Shown piece after piece: positions 9,260-22,515 of a stretch of 64,000 bases of DNA. Numbering within the stretch: the stretch's first letter is position 1; every line of letters starts with the position of its first letter. The notes beneath the pieces were generated by a model. That model had not been told where the DNA came from. It did no database searches and saw only the letters and a list, made by a program, of their open reading frames with translations. Location: NCBI GenBank assembly GCA_947044405.1, contig CAMRHE010000115.1:4898001-4962000 (forward strand), in the 5' to 3' direction. The stretch comes from Leptodactylus fallax. Its lineage: Eukaryota; Chordata; Amphibia; Anura; Leptodactylidae. Made by a program: the position numbers and the translations under genes.

Positions 9260-10720
9260 CAACTCTTGTCATGAAATAGGTTTCAGCCAGTCTCAGTATC
9301 CATGTCTCAGCGCTATAAAGCCCACTAGTTTAGCTTCAGCACTGGACAGCTCCACAACACGTTCAGCACAGGAGATTCAGCACTGGGCACTAGCCAATCC
9401 AGGTTTAGTATTGAAGTCTAATGCTAATGACTAAACTATGTGTATATAGGTGTCAGCACTGGATAGTGCTGTATACAACAGCTTCAGCTCTCTCTAGATA
9501 TATATCAGCACAGGATTGCTCCAGGATAAGCTTGAGACCTCTCTATCCATGTTTCAGCACTGGATAGCTCCAGAACCCTCTCTGTAGAGGTTTCAGCATT
9601 GGATCGCTAGGTCTGAACAGTTCAAGGTTTAGACTGCTCTCTATGAGCGTTTCAGTGCTGGACAGTTCCACATGCAGGACTAACTACAGATAACTCTTTA
9701 GCTCCAGCCTGTCGTGTACTGTATAGAGGTTTAAGCTCTGGACAGCTTCACTTCCAGGTCCGACTTCAGAATGTCGACTACAGAGCTTTCATCACTGGAC
9801 AGCTCCACATCTGTACAAGCTTTTGACTACTCTCTATAGAGGTTTTAGCACCAGATAGCTCACATCTTGGTCCTGCTTCAGACTGCTCTCTATAGAGGAT
9901 TGTGCTCTGGAAAGCTTCACATCTTGGTCCTGCTTCACACTGCTCTCTATAGAGGTTTAAGCTCTGTACATCTTCACATCTTGGTCCTGCTTCACACTGC
10001 TCTCTGTAGAGGTTTCTGCTCCGGACTGCTTCACATCTTGGTCCTGCTTCATACTGCTCTCTATAGAGGTTTTAGCACCAGATAGCTCACATCTTGGTCC
10101 TGCTTCACACTGCTCTCTATAAATGTTTAAGCTCTGGACTGCTTCACATCTTGGTCCTGCTTCACACTGCTCTCTGTAGAGGTTTCTGCTCCGGACTGCT
10201 TCACATCTTGGTCCTGCTTCATACTGCTCTCTATAGAGGTTTTAGCACCAGATAGCTCACATCTTGGTCCTGCTTCACACTGCTCTCTATAAATGTTTAA
10301 GCTCTGGACTGCTTCACATCTTGGTCCTGCTTCACACTGCTCTCTATAGAGGTTTAAGCTCTGTACAGCTTCACATCCAGGTCCGGCTTCAGACTACTCT
10401 CTATAAATGATTCTGCTTTGGACTGCTTCACATCTTGGTCCTGCTTCACACTGCTTTCTATAGAGATTTTTTGCACTGGAGAGCTCCATGTCCAGCTTCA
10501 CTGTTAGACTTCTCTCCAGCACTGAATACCGATCAATGGATATATAGAATATAGCACTGGATTGTCCCTCATCCATAGTATCAGCTCTAGATCTCACCCT
10601 GGTTTCAGCCCAGGACAGCTGCAGTCTTCAGCCCCGACTAGCACTACAAGGAGGATTCAGCACTGGACAGCTCCCTAGCTAGAGCAATAGTACGAAGCTC
10701 AGTTTTAACGCCAAATGGCT
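9260..10720 (+). repeat. Minisatellite, about 57-bp units with 170-bp higher-order period
   Basis: Repeated units of the form GCTCTGGACTGCTTCACATC, TTGGTCCTGCTTCACACT, GCTCTCTATAGAGGTTT are clear from about 9840 to 10480. Diverged versions (TTTCAGCACTGGACAGCTC) extend on both sides. The segment from 10011 recurs from 10181 with no difference for about 165 bp, so three monomers were duplicated together as a 170-bp block. The open frame at 9867-10085 (LHILVLLHTALYRG repeats) is a by-product of the unit and not a gene. Confidence 0.93.
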
Positions 10721-10934
10721 TCTTGGAAATTAACCCTTTCCAGTGCAGCCACTAAACAATACCTAACGTGATTTTGTATACATGTTGTATATGTAGAGCA
10801 CTGAGTGCATGCATCACACATGACAGTAGTAGGAAAGCTCTCTTAGCGCAATGCTTCTAACCCAGCTCTCTAGACGCTGACAAAAGTCAGCCAGCAAAGA
10901 CACATATTCTACTCCATGGACAGCAGCAATTCTT

Positions 10935-11140
10935 CAAGCCACACCCGCCACCCAGCTTCAAAGCACCTATTGGCTGAAGGCAAGGGCATAGATCATTAAA
11001 TATTCAACAGCTTCTTGTGGTCTGTGGCTGAGAATGCTGAAGCTTGGCAATGCTGCCAAGGGAAGGAAAGAGGAGGGAGGTCTAGGAAGAATAAACTACA
11101 GAGATTGACTGAGCCAGCGCAATAATAAAACCTTAGGAGT
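10935..11140 (+). promoter_or_regulatory. Candidate promoter upstream of the signal-peptide exon
   Basis: CACCC-type motifs (CACACCCGCCACCC, about 10940-10953), an inverted CCAAT box (CCTATTGGCTG near 10968) and an AATAAAACC TATA-like stretch near 11123 lie within 200 bp. They are followed by a purine-rich leader. These motifs are common by chance, and there is no CpG island. The call rests on their clustering upstream of the exon at 11880. Confidence 0.25.
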
Positions 11141-11879
11141 TTGGGATGCAGAAGGATGTACAGAAGCTCAAGAAGTGGGACCTGCATAGAAAAACACTAT
11201 AGATTCTGTGTGCAAGGAGAAGCAAGCAAAAGAAGCAGCCAGCACAGAAAAAGCAAACAACTAACAAACGTATCCAGAGTGAAGAAACACTGCACAGTAC
11301 AGAGAACTGGAGGACTGTGCACAAGAGAACAAATGAGATTGACTGCGCTGGAATATTTGGAGTATTCTTTGGTCAGCAGCAGTCAAGCAGACCAATAAAG
11401 ACTCTCCAGGGACAGTGGTGTCTCGCCTGACCATAACATAGGAGAAGGAGTGAAACTCTCCTTGTGTATCATTTATCAGTCTGCAGTCAAGGGATATTGG
11501 ATAAACAGTACATCATTCACTTTGTATAAAAACTATATACCTAAGCAATGTTTGCTATAGTGCACATAAGAGATCACATAAAGGAGGAGAGGGAGAAAAA
11601 CAGATGTGTACAGAAGGCATGACTCAAGCGATCCTGGAAAACACATATTGCAAGCAGACTTACCAGGGAATAATCACATGCTTGTTCTGAGAACTGCTTC
11701 ATGGTACATCCATTTCTGAAATGCTTTCAGCTGAACAATTACCCAGCCCTGTACTCAATGAATGAAGTATATACCATAATAAGACTGCAGCACTCTGGTG
11801 TTTAAGAAACCATATTAGGGCTGCAGTGTTCCAGAGACTGGGGATAGAGAAGACTGGAGATGGCTGATGGTGACCTGTG

Positions 11880-11970
11880 ATGAGGATGGAGACAGAGCCC
11901 CGACATTTCCTGACTTACCTGATACTCCTCTTAGCTGTAGGATTTTACCCGGTGGGAGCTGCACAAAGAG
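11880..11970 (+). CDS. Candidate first coding exon with a signal peptide (protein unidentified)
   Basis: An ATG at 11880, and a second in-frame ATG at 11886 in a stronger context (AGGATGG), open a frame reading METEPRHFLTYLILLLAVGF, then YPVGAAQR. It has a charged N-terminus, a hydrophobic core LTYLILLLAVGF, and a small-residue site (VGA) suited to signal peptidase cleavage. After 30 full codons plus one base the sequence is AAGAG|GTACAC, a usable though weak donor. Phase 1 after a signal-peptide exon is typical of secreted and membrane proteins. If unspliced, the frame ends within 22 codons at TGA. Upstream lie a possible promoter and leader. I do not recognise the protein. Chance is possible, but a hydrophobic leader, cleavage site and donor together make this the best host-gene candidate here. 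Confidence 0.45.
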
Positions 11971-13423
11971 GTACACATAGAGCTAAGTATATCATCAGGT
12001 GTCTGTGGGTGACTGTGATAGAAATATGGCTGTGAAAGAGTGTGCAGTATAATGCATCACTGCAATAGATTTTACTGGAGCTGTGTGTATGGCTTTTCTA
12101 GTATTCTATATCTGTATGTGTGAGGATTTCATGACTTATCATGAACAGGCATCTTAGTGCATCTGCATTTAATACAAATGTATATATGAAGTATATGTGT
12201 AACTCCAGCTTATAAAATGACAAGCACATATGAAGCTGCACACTTACAATCCGCAGTCAAAGGATACTTGTGACTAACAATTTATAGTAGTGTGCAGCAC
12301 AAGGCTGTGTAGCTGTACTGCAGAGTTCCTCTGCTCCTACCATCCCAGTATATGAATGGTTAAACACTTTGTGCAAGCCTTTTCCTTGATCTACCTAAGG
12401 CCATATTTAATTTCTACTTGGGCCACAGGGGAGTCAAAGCAATAAGACCCAGTTATGTGTGATAACCAATATTAAACAATTCATATATGAACCCAGGGCT
12501 AATGAGTTGCAGGCTTGACTAGTTCAATTTGTGTGAAACATGCGTGGGAAGTCGCTGCTCCAGTGAATCCATGCAATGAGGTGCTGTAAGGACGTGGAGC
12601 GGGTTGAGGTGGTTTTTTTTCAGTCTGAAAATGTTAAATGCAAGAAAAATCTAAAAAATAATACACCAGGGATTAGTAATCTATACACACGTGCTGATTT
12701 TTACATGTAGCATTCTATAGCATATAGCATTCTATAGCATATCCACAGGTATTTGTAATGTATGGCTTTTCTCATTGAATCTCATCTGAAAGCAGTTTCT
12801 TCATATGTGCCAAATGCTCAGCAGAAGTGAAGGGTGTACAGTATAATGTGGCAGAAATAGATTATATATAGTGGATGGTACAGAATGAATAAGAAGTGTA
12901 GCATCTTTACTGTATATACTATACAGTAAGTCATTACTTTCTCCAGGAATAGTCATTGTAGTCATGCATTTAGTATTGCATTACAAGTCTTATCATATCA
13001 GGGACTCCTAGAGCCACAGGTTGGTTCAAATTTCCATAGTACATTGAAATGAGCGTATGTACTGAAATATTAATGTTGTAGGAACCATAGGTGCACTTTG
13101 CTACCTCCTATATGTCATAGAGTTTCCACTGTGCCATCAATAGCATAAAGTAATATATGTCTGAACAAAACTTTAGCATTGACAAATCTATAAATTTAGC
13201 TTGTGCATCCCCATCTGCTGTTGGATCAAGTCTTGTTTCGACTCCTGGCTGACTGATGCAGTTCTATGCATCTAGCATATACTGAATGTCAAAATATCAC
13301 AAGACTTGCTACCCGGGAATTTAGGAATTTACATATATCACTATGGGGTCTTGGTTATTGTATCAGCTTTTCTACCAAAAGCTCAGATGAACTACTGTTA
13401 TCTAAAAAAATGTAAATATTGAG

Positions 13424-13424
<1 letters not shown>
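11971..13424. other. Possible intron; nothing recognised
   Basis: Unique-looking AT-rich sequence. If the exon at 11880-11970 is real, this begins its first intron. No supported exon or repeat was seen. Confidence 0.35.

Positions 13425-13468
<44 letters not shown>
13425..13468. repeat. TA dinucleotide repeat
   Basis: An uninterrupted run of about 22 TA units. Confidence 0.95.
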
Positions 13469-13469
<1 letters not shown>

Positions 13470-16059
13470 CACATTGAAAACTGGATGGCCATTGACTTGA
13501 AAGGGCTAAAGGAAATGTCACTGACAAAAGTCAATTACAAGTTTCTCAGCTCTTTTCTGATCATCCTATTAGCCTCATATGTTCAATATAATATATAGAA
13601 TCTGACATGCAGTATCCTATAGATAAAGTAGTTTCTATAAGTCTTCATAATGGATGTGACTTATGCATAGTACTACTATAATACAGTATCAGTCCTATCA
13701 CTAGAGTTAAAGTTCTACAAACCAGGGCACAATAGTTAGTCCCTTTGGCATATGTTCTGCTAATATCCCCTTCTGACTTGTAAAAACAGCCTGATGAAAC
13801 AAAATTGGACCTATACAAGTTTAGTTATTGTGTAAGTGCAAATCTGCAAGCGCAAGGTGCTGGCACCTGTAGTACTTGCAGCTGAACATCAGAAAATGTG
13901 GGTTGTCTATGAGTTATCTAGTGCTAAATAAAACAGTGAAGATGTGACAACATTTAACCTAATAACTTGCTACATCATGGTAACTCACGCCATAATTAAA
14001 TTAAGTGTCAAGTTAAAGTTTGCTACTTTACTACCCTGCAATAAACAATTATTTACTTTAGGATTTATAAACCAGGTTTTTTATATTCTCATAGGGATGG
14101 CAGAGTCAGCTGACAGTTTCAATCTTTGCTACATATAGTAATCCAAATATTGGAAAAGAGAACTTTTTAATACTCGGTTAACCAAGTTTTTGAGAATCAA
14201 GAATTTTTTTTTTTACATATTTACTAATCTCTACTTCTTCTGAATTTAGAAAAAAACATAATATATATTAAACAACCACTGTTGTATTTATTTGTAATGA
14301 AAGAGAGTGTGAGCTGCATGGAAGCATCCTCATAAAATATCAGGTGCTATGTAAAAGACATTAGGGTCAGACAGCGGAGGGCAGCACTGGGCAGTGTTGG
14401 AAAGTAAAGTCATGCACATATTGCAGTCCAGTAATATATACATGGAAGAGTTGTACATTCTGTAACATTTGTGGGATACACGATATACAGGAAATGGCAC
14501 CTACAATGTATAGTGTTCTGTTTTTTTAACTAGTTGTGATATTAAGTATTTTCCACTAATTTCATTTGAAGATATAAAAGAGTTTACTAAGTTATTGTGT
14601 GTTACAGCACTTTTACTGTAAAATAAACCCAATCTGTATACGTGCTATAGCTTTAGGCTATTGCTGTCAATGTGAGTACTTCACATATAGGACAATGCAA
14701 ATGTGAAACTGGAATAGTCTTTGTTATAGTCATCAGAAATGTCATTTGTTATAGTCATCAGAAATGTCATTCATACTGTCTTCTATCTGAAGTTGCATCA
14801 AGTATATGAACTGCTCTATGGTATGTATCAAGGCGGTGTAACTACAGGTGAGACAGACATTGCAGACCCTGGAGCCAGGGGGAGCAATAGGTCTCTGTGT
14901 ATCAATGAGGTGTCATGAGGGTCACAGGAAAGATTTTGCATCAGAGCCAAGGAACTTCAAGTTACCCTTTTATATGTTCTGAAATATGTTGTATAGTTTA
15001 TTATATGACCCCTATTGTGAGCTGACAACTTACCGTATAGGTAATATGTGTGGATTAGGCACCCCAATATACAAGCATCTATGCCCTGCTTTCATGGCCA
15101 CAATGCTATCATGTAACCACCTTTAATAGACACTAAAAACGACTACCCAAACTTTCATTGAACAGTAGTCTCTTAAAGGGGTGTCTTCTAAAAGGAAGGC
15201 CGGTATGCACAATATATGGTGGGATGTGTGATTTGTCACAAAAAATCTGGAGAAATTTTACTACACAAGAATTCATGACAGTCTAAATTTAGGGAAGTTT
15301 ATTCAAGGTTGAGTTTGTTTTTCATCAGACAACCAAATCCTGTATACTCAGGTAGTGGGATCAATGATCATCCTGCTGCCTGCACAGTATTCTAAGTAGG
15401 GACTCCATGCTGTGTTCTGTCAGGATCCCTGCAGGAGCGTCTACAGTATGTGCTTACTATGCCTCAGTCACTTGTCTGAGTCAGCCCTTTATATGTGTGG
15501 TAGCACAGCAGTAGTATTTCACTCTTTGTTATTTAAGGAAGGATCAGATAGGGCTATACCTCTAATGAACACCATGCCTTATCAGCTTATAGAATACAGC
15601 GAAACCTCTTGGAGTCGACCAACTAAAATTGTATTAATAAGTCTTCTAAGGGAGGGGCCTTCTCAAAAAAGATGGCCAGTATGCATAATATATGGTAGAA
15701 CTGGAATAAAGAGCTGGCTTAAGGGAGATGGTTTAATGTGTTAATATAATTCAGGCACATAATGGAGTGATGAGTTTATCAGCAAGAACTGACCATCTGG
15801 TTACTATTATAGGTTTATTATTATATTATATAGGGTTACTATTATACTTTAGGGTTTGCTAATGCTTCAAAGCTGTGCTTATCATATAGAGTACTGTAAC
15901 CTCACAATGATATCAAGAGATGTTTTAGTTGGACTGAGAGTAAATCTACTGATTTACCTTTGCTTAATGCTTTTACAGTGCACATATGAAAAGCTCTGCT
16001 CTGCTTCATTCCAAATATTACTTTTTGGGGTTAAGCCTCTATTCATCGCATAAATCCTA
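13469..16059. other. Non-coding stretch with minor repeats
   Basis: Mostly unique-looking sequence. Near 14834 the sequence AAGGCGGTGTAACTACAGG resembles the left end of the hAT-type family seen whole at 1875-2263. GTCTTCTA plus TATGCAxAATATATGGT occurs near both 15184 and 15642, a short diverged direct repeat. No gene is supported. Confidence 0.4.
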
Positions 16060-16262
16060 AATCGTTAATTGGGGGGTTGGGGATCTGACTACTGAGAATC
16101 CCACTGATCCTGAAAATAGGGGTTATTTTGCTCCCATTGATAATGTAGCTATGGGCACAAATGTTCCTCCTCTTCACTAATTTCAATGGGACCGCTCACC
16201 CAAAGTATACGATAACCTATGGTCAGAGGGTAAATATTTTTGTGGCATAACCCCTTTAAAAT
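16060..16262. mobile_element. MITE-like repeat fragment
   Basis: The motifs GGGGATCTGACTACTGAG, CCCACTGATCCTGAAAATAG and a terminal CATAACCCCTTTAAA match the style of the ATCTG/CCCACTGATC palindromic MITEs at 26690, 32315 and 42114. It is diverged, with no clear opposite end. Confidence 0.45.
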
Positions 16263-16540
16263 GTTTTAAATAATGATCCAATATGGAGCTTTCCTATATT
16301 GGTATATGATAGAGCATATACTATATTTTTCTGGCCCATACATAGAGGAAATGGGCAACATAGCATGGGTAATGTAAACAAGGACAGAATAGTTTGGTGC
16401 TTGTTTACCCTCCCTATATCCGCTCTTCCATGTTTACTAATATTGCTTTTTTATTGATGTCCCACAAGGGTCATGGAACCAACAAGAGACCCCTCTGTCT
16501 CCAAGTTAGGTGCCCCATAGCAGTGTCATGGACTACTGAT

Positions 16541-17028
16541 CTTATATGCCCTGATACTTATATATACTTATATATGCCCTGATACTAATCTTATATGCCC
16601 TGATACTTATATATACTTGTATTTGCCTTGATACTAATCTTATATGCCCTGATACTTATATATACGGTACTTATATATGCCCTGATACTAATCTTATATG
16701 CCCTGATACTTATATATACTTATATATGCCCTGATACTAATCTTATATGCCCTGATACTTATATATACTTGTATTTGCCTTGATACTAATCTTATATGCC
16801 CTGATACTTATATATACGGTACTTATATATGCCCTGATACTAATCTTATATACCCTGATACTTATATATACTTATACATGCCCTGATACTGATCTTATAT
16901 GCCCTGATACTTAGATATACTTATACTTGCCCTGATTCTAATCTTATATACCCTGATATTTACATATACTTATATATGCCTTGATACTAATCTTATATGC
17001 CCTGATACTTATATATACGGTACTTATA
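16541..17028 (+). repeat. Tandem repeat of TATATGCCCTGATACTTATA units (left part)
   Basis: Alternating units TATATGCCCTGATACTAATC and TATATGCCCTGATACTTATA form a higher-order unit of about 50 bp with variants (TATACGGTACT, TTGTATTTGCC). The array is split by the transposon at 17029-18677 and continues at 18680-18727. Confidence 0.93.
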
Positions 17029-18677
17029 CAGTCATATGAAAAAGTTTGGGCACCCCTATTAATCTTAATCATTTTTAGTTCTAAATATTTGGGTGTTTGC
17101 AACAGCCATTTCAATTTGATATATCTAATAACTGATGGACACAGTAATATTTCAGGATTGAAATGAGGTTTATTGTACTAACAGAAAATGTGCAATATGC
17201 ATTAAACCAAAATTTGACTGGTGCAAAAGTATGGGCACCTCAACAGAAAAGTGACATTAATATTTAGTAGATCCTCCTTTTGCAAAAATAACAGCCTCTA
17301 GTCGCTTCCTGTAGCTTTTAATCAGTTCCTGGATCCTGGATGAAGGTATTTTTGACCATTCCTCTTTACAAAACAATTCCAGTTCAGTTAAGTTTGATGG
17401 TCGCCGAGCATGGACAGCCCGCTTCAAATTATCCCACAGATGTTCAATGATATTCAGGTCTGGGGACTGGGATGGCCATTCCAGAACATTGTAATTGTTC
17501 CTCTGCATGAATGCCTGAGTAGATTTGGAGCTGTGTTTTGGATCATTGTCTTGCTGAAATATCCATCCCCGGCATAACTTCAAATTCGTCACTGATTCTT
17601 GTACATTATTCTCAAGAATCTGCTGATACTGAGTTGAATCCATGCGACCCTCAACTTTAACAAGATTTCCGGTGCCGGCATTGGCCACACAGCCCCAAAG
17701 CATGATGGAACCTCCACCAAATTTTACAGTGGGTAGCAAGTGTTTTTCTTGGAATGCTGTGTTTTTTGGACGCCATGCATAACGCCTTTTTGTATGACCA
17801 AACAACTCAATCTTTGTTTCATCAGTCCACAGGACCTTCTTCCAAAATGAAGCTGGCTTGTCCAAATGTGCTTTTGCATACCTCAGGCGACTCTGTTTGT
17901 GGCATGCTTTCAGAAACGGCTTCTTTCGCATCACTCTCCCATACAGCTTCTCCTTGTGCAAAGTGTGCTGTATTGTTGACCGATGCACAGTGACACCATC
18001 TGCAGCAAGATGATGCTGCAGCTCTTTGGAGGTGGTCTGTGGATTGTCCTTGACTGTTCTCACCATTCTTCTTCTCTGCCTTTCTGATATTTTTCTTGGC
18101 CTGCCACTTCTGGGCTTAACAAGAACTGTCCCTGTGGTCTTCCATTTCCTTACTATGTTCCTCACAGTGGAAACTGACAGGTTAAATCTCTGAGACAACT
18201 TAATGTATCCTTCCCCTGAACAACTATGTTGAACAATCTTTGTTTTCAGATCATTTGAGAGTTGTTTTGAGGAGCCCATGATGCCACTCTTCAGAGGAGA
18301 TTCAAATAGGAGAACAACTTGCAATTGGCCACCTTAAATACCTTTTCTCATGATTGGATACACCTGGCTATGAAGTTCAAAGCTCAGTGATGTTACAAAA
18401 CCAATTTTGTGCTTCAGTAAGTCAGTAAAAAGTAGTTAGGAGTATTCAAATCAATAAAATGATAAGGGTACCCAAATTTTTGCACCGGTCAAATTTTGGT
18501 TTAATGCATATTGCACATTTTCTGTTAGTACAATAAACCTCATTTCAATCCTGAAATATTACTGTGTCCATCAGTTATTAGATATATCAAATTGAAATGG
18601 CTGTTGCAAACACCCAAATATTTAGAACTAAAAATGATTAAGATTAATAGGGGTGCCCAAACTTTTTCATATGACTG
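17029..18677 (-). mobile_element. Complete Tc1-like transposon, copy 2
   Basis: The ends are the same as copy 1 (CAGTCATATG at 17029; CATATGACTG ending 18677), with TA duplications at 17027-17028 and 18678-18679. It is 1649 bp with about 220-bp inverted repeats. It interrupts the TATATGCCCTGATAC tandem array, so the insertion is younger than the array. By eye about 20 substitutions and one 3-bp indel separate it from copy 1, near 99% identity. Confidence 0.97.
17257..18279 (-). CDS. Tc1-like DDE transposase, intact (copy 2)
   Basis: The frame encodes 340 residues from the ATG at 18279; the in-frame ATG at 18324 adds 15 residues that are less family-like. The N-terminal helix-turn-helix region with GRPRK (about 59-63) precedes a complete DD34E catalytic core: D153 in WTDETK, D244 in QDNDPKH and E279 in IIEHLW. 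Compared with copy 1 it has Ile for Lys at about 26 (GYIKLSQ), Cys for Arg (KACHKQ), Ala and Pro in RRYAWRP, Asn for Lys (VANAG), Cys for Arg (KLCRGW) and Ser for Phe (IPSSRI). It also lacks the extra Leu. None alters the triad, although Cys in KACHKQ and Ile in the helix-turn-helix could affect activity. It would act in the nucleus on its own terminal repeats and those of copy 1. Confidence 0.96.
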   Translation of the reverse strand: MGSSKQLSNDLKTKIVQHSCSGEGYIKLSQRFNLSVSTVRNIVRKWKTTGTVLVKPRSGRPRKISERQRRRMVRTVKDNPQTTSKELQHHLAADGVTVHRSTIQHTLHKEKLYGRVMRKKPFLKACHKQSRLRYAKAHLDKPASFWKKVLWTDETKIELFGHTKRRYAWRPKNTAFQEKHLLPTVKFGGGSIMLWGCVANAGTGNLVKVEGRMDSTQYQQILENNVQESVTNLKLCRGWIFQQDNDPKHSSKSTQAFMQRNNYNVLEWPSQSPDLNIIEHLWDNLKRAVHARRPSNLTELELFCKEEWSKIPSSRIQELIKSYRKRLEAVIFAKGGSTKY

Positions 18678-18679
18678 TA

Positions 18680-18727
18680 TATGTCCTGATACTAATCTTA
18701 TATGCCCTGACCACATATGCCCTTGAC
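18680..18727 (+). repeat. Tandem repeat, right remnant beyond the transposon
   Basis: TATGTCCTGATACTAATC followed by TTATATGCCCTGA continues the array interrupted at 17028, then decays. Confidence 0.9.
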
Positions 18728-19846
18728 ATAACTCAAAGAGAGGAAATAAATGGGACTGTAGTATTCCCTACTATAAGGTCACAGAGCTACGCAGAAAGGA
18801 GTTGAATTAGGGACTCCATTTAACAATAACTGTACCCACACTTGTGCTTTGTTATTGAACCCTAAAACGCAATTTTCGTTTGTGTAACATAAAAATACTG
18901 AACTCAAATGAAAAAAAAATGTCCTTATAGTAGAGAGATCTCTCATTAGATAATCTGAAAAAGTGAGCTTAAATGAAGCATTCAGCCTTATGAATGGCAA
19001 ATCTGTTCACTTGCATGCAAAAGGGTTAAAACGATCTCCATGACTGTAGAGTTGCAGACGTCTATAGTTAAGCAGTCAGCTGTAGAAGTGAGAGACTGTG
19101 CTTACCATTCTGTGTGATGCTCCGTGTATAAACCATTAGCTTGGTGTTAGGCATATTGACAGTGACTGGGCGTTGATAGTGTTCTGTGGTAGACTATTTT
19201 GAGCAGAAAGATGAATCTGTTCTGTATAAATGAGCTCTTTGTGATCCTTTGGTTTTAACCACAATACACAAGAGCTGCTTAAATCAGTGCTTCTTGGAAT
19301 TGTCTTACATGTGTACGGTGTAAAGATAGGAGCTTGAGATTTTGCAGGGCTAGAAAGGAGTTACCATCCAAATAAATCCCCATTGCATCTCTACTTGTAA
19401 ATTTGTATTGTTCATTAGATATTGGTAATGCAAAATCCCAAACCAGCAATCTAACAAACTATTATATAGCAATAACTAGTGTCATAAGTATATTTTATAA
19501 TTTTCCTGTAAATATCAAGCCTTGACCAGTATGCACCTCTGTATGTTTAACCTTTAATGCAAACAGTTTGTGCCAGTGGTGTATTAAAGTTACTCTATCA
19601 AGGGCATAGAGAAGATACAGCCCTACAGCAACATTTACAATAGAGCCTTTCCTATGTGTTGAATTCATTACATGCCCCCTTTTTGGTCAAACATGTCCAT
19701 TGCTGATGCACTACTGTTGTTTTCTAGGACAGAGTATTGGTAGAATTCCTACTTGTCTTTGTTCTTATTTCTTTTGATAGCTAATGTTGTAAAGCTTGTG
19801 AAGAGGGCAAGTCTTTCAAGTTCCCTGTACTCACTGGGAAAACCTA
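18728..19846. other. Intergenic, nothing recognised
   Basis: AT-rich unique-looking sequence. No supported gene or repeat. Confidence 0.4.
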
Positions 19847-21485
<1,639 letters not shown>

Positions 21486-21487
21486 TA

Positions 21488-22507
21488 AGTACTCCCTTCC
21501 GTTTAAAGCCTTATAGCCACTACTGGGCTACCTCTATGGTATGTACTATATGCCCCTGGATTTTAAACTTATAAAAGTGATCAAACAAAAGCACATTTGG
21601 AGTTCCAACTTATTAACACACATTTTGTAAAAAGTCACCTTCCAAATGCAAAGCCATCCAGGACTCCACTGATCTTGAAGAACCCCAGTATTTTTTTGTC
21701 CATTCATTGTGTTCCAATTCCCCCAATATATAAAATTAAGCCAGTATTACCTTATCTAGTTATCCCTTTCTATCTGAATCCATGTCTCCTTCTGGGTCAC
21801 TTAACTCTCACTCTGACCAGACAAAATCTACATGGAATAATGCACAGGTCCATAACTTCTCGCACAGGCTCTTCACGGGAGGAGACAGGAACTTCTTCCA
21901 CTGACTGTTGATGAGCAGGAAGTTCCTGTTATACAGCTATGGAGAAGGAACTCATAGCTCAACCTTCCTTACTATATGTGTGTAGTACTTTAGATATTTA
22001 GAGAGAAGGATAACTGCACTACCCCTAGTGGGTAGGTATAGCGCAGTCTCTAGCTGCCCATGTGATGTTGTGCTGAGGCATCATGGGATTTATAGCAAGA
22101 GAAATATGAAAACAAATATGGTGTCTGAACAGGAGCTGAGGAGAAGCTGGATTATAGAAATATGAGCTCAGTATACCTGAAAGAACAATGATAGACAATC
22201 AGGCAAGGGGTACAAGGGCTTTTGCTGGAGTGCTTCTTCAATGAATCAATCATCACAAAATTCCGTGGCAAAAAGTTTCATAGTTTCACTAGTCTAAAAA
22301 CAAATAATCCATGTTTATGATGATGGTGAAACCTTCTTTCCTTTAGATGTAGAGTATGCCTAATGGTACATGGAAATTAGATCATCTCATAACTAACTTT
22401 TTTCCAAATTGAAAGAAACAAAGTTTTATAAACTGTTATTGTGCTCTATAATCCCCCCATTCCTATAGAGGGTTTGTTCCACTTCAGTCACTTATTTCCT
22501 ATCTAGA
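21488..22507. other. Intergenic, nothing recognised
   Basis: No supported gene. The frame from 21597 has no domain signature. Confidence 0.4.
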
Positions 22508-22515
22508 GGGTAGAG

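Noticed and set aside
9867..10085. Repetitive LHILVLLHTALYRG frame
   Set aside because: It follows from the 57-bp minisatellite unit, and neighbouring units break the frame.
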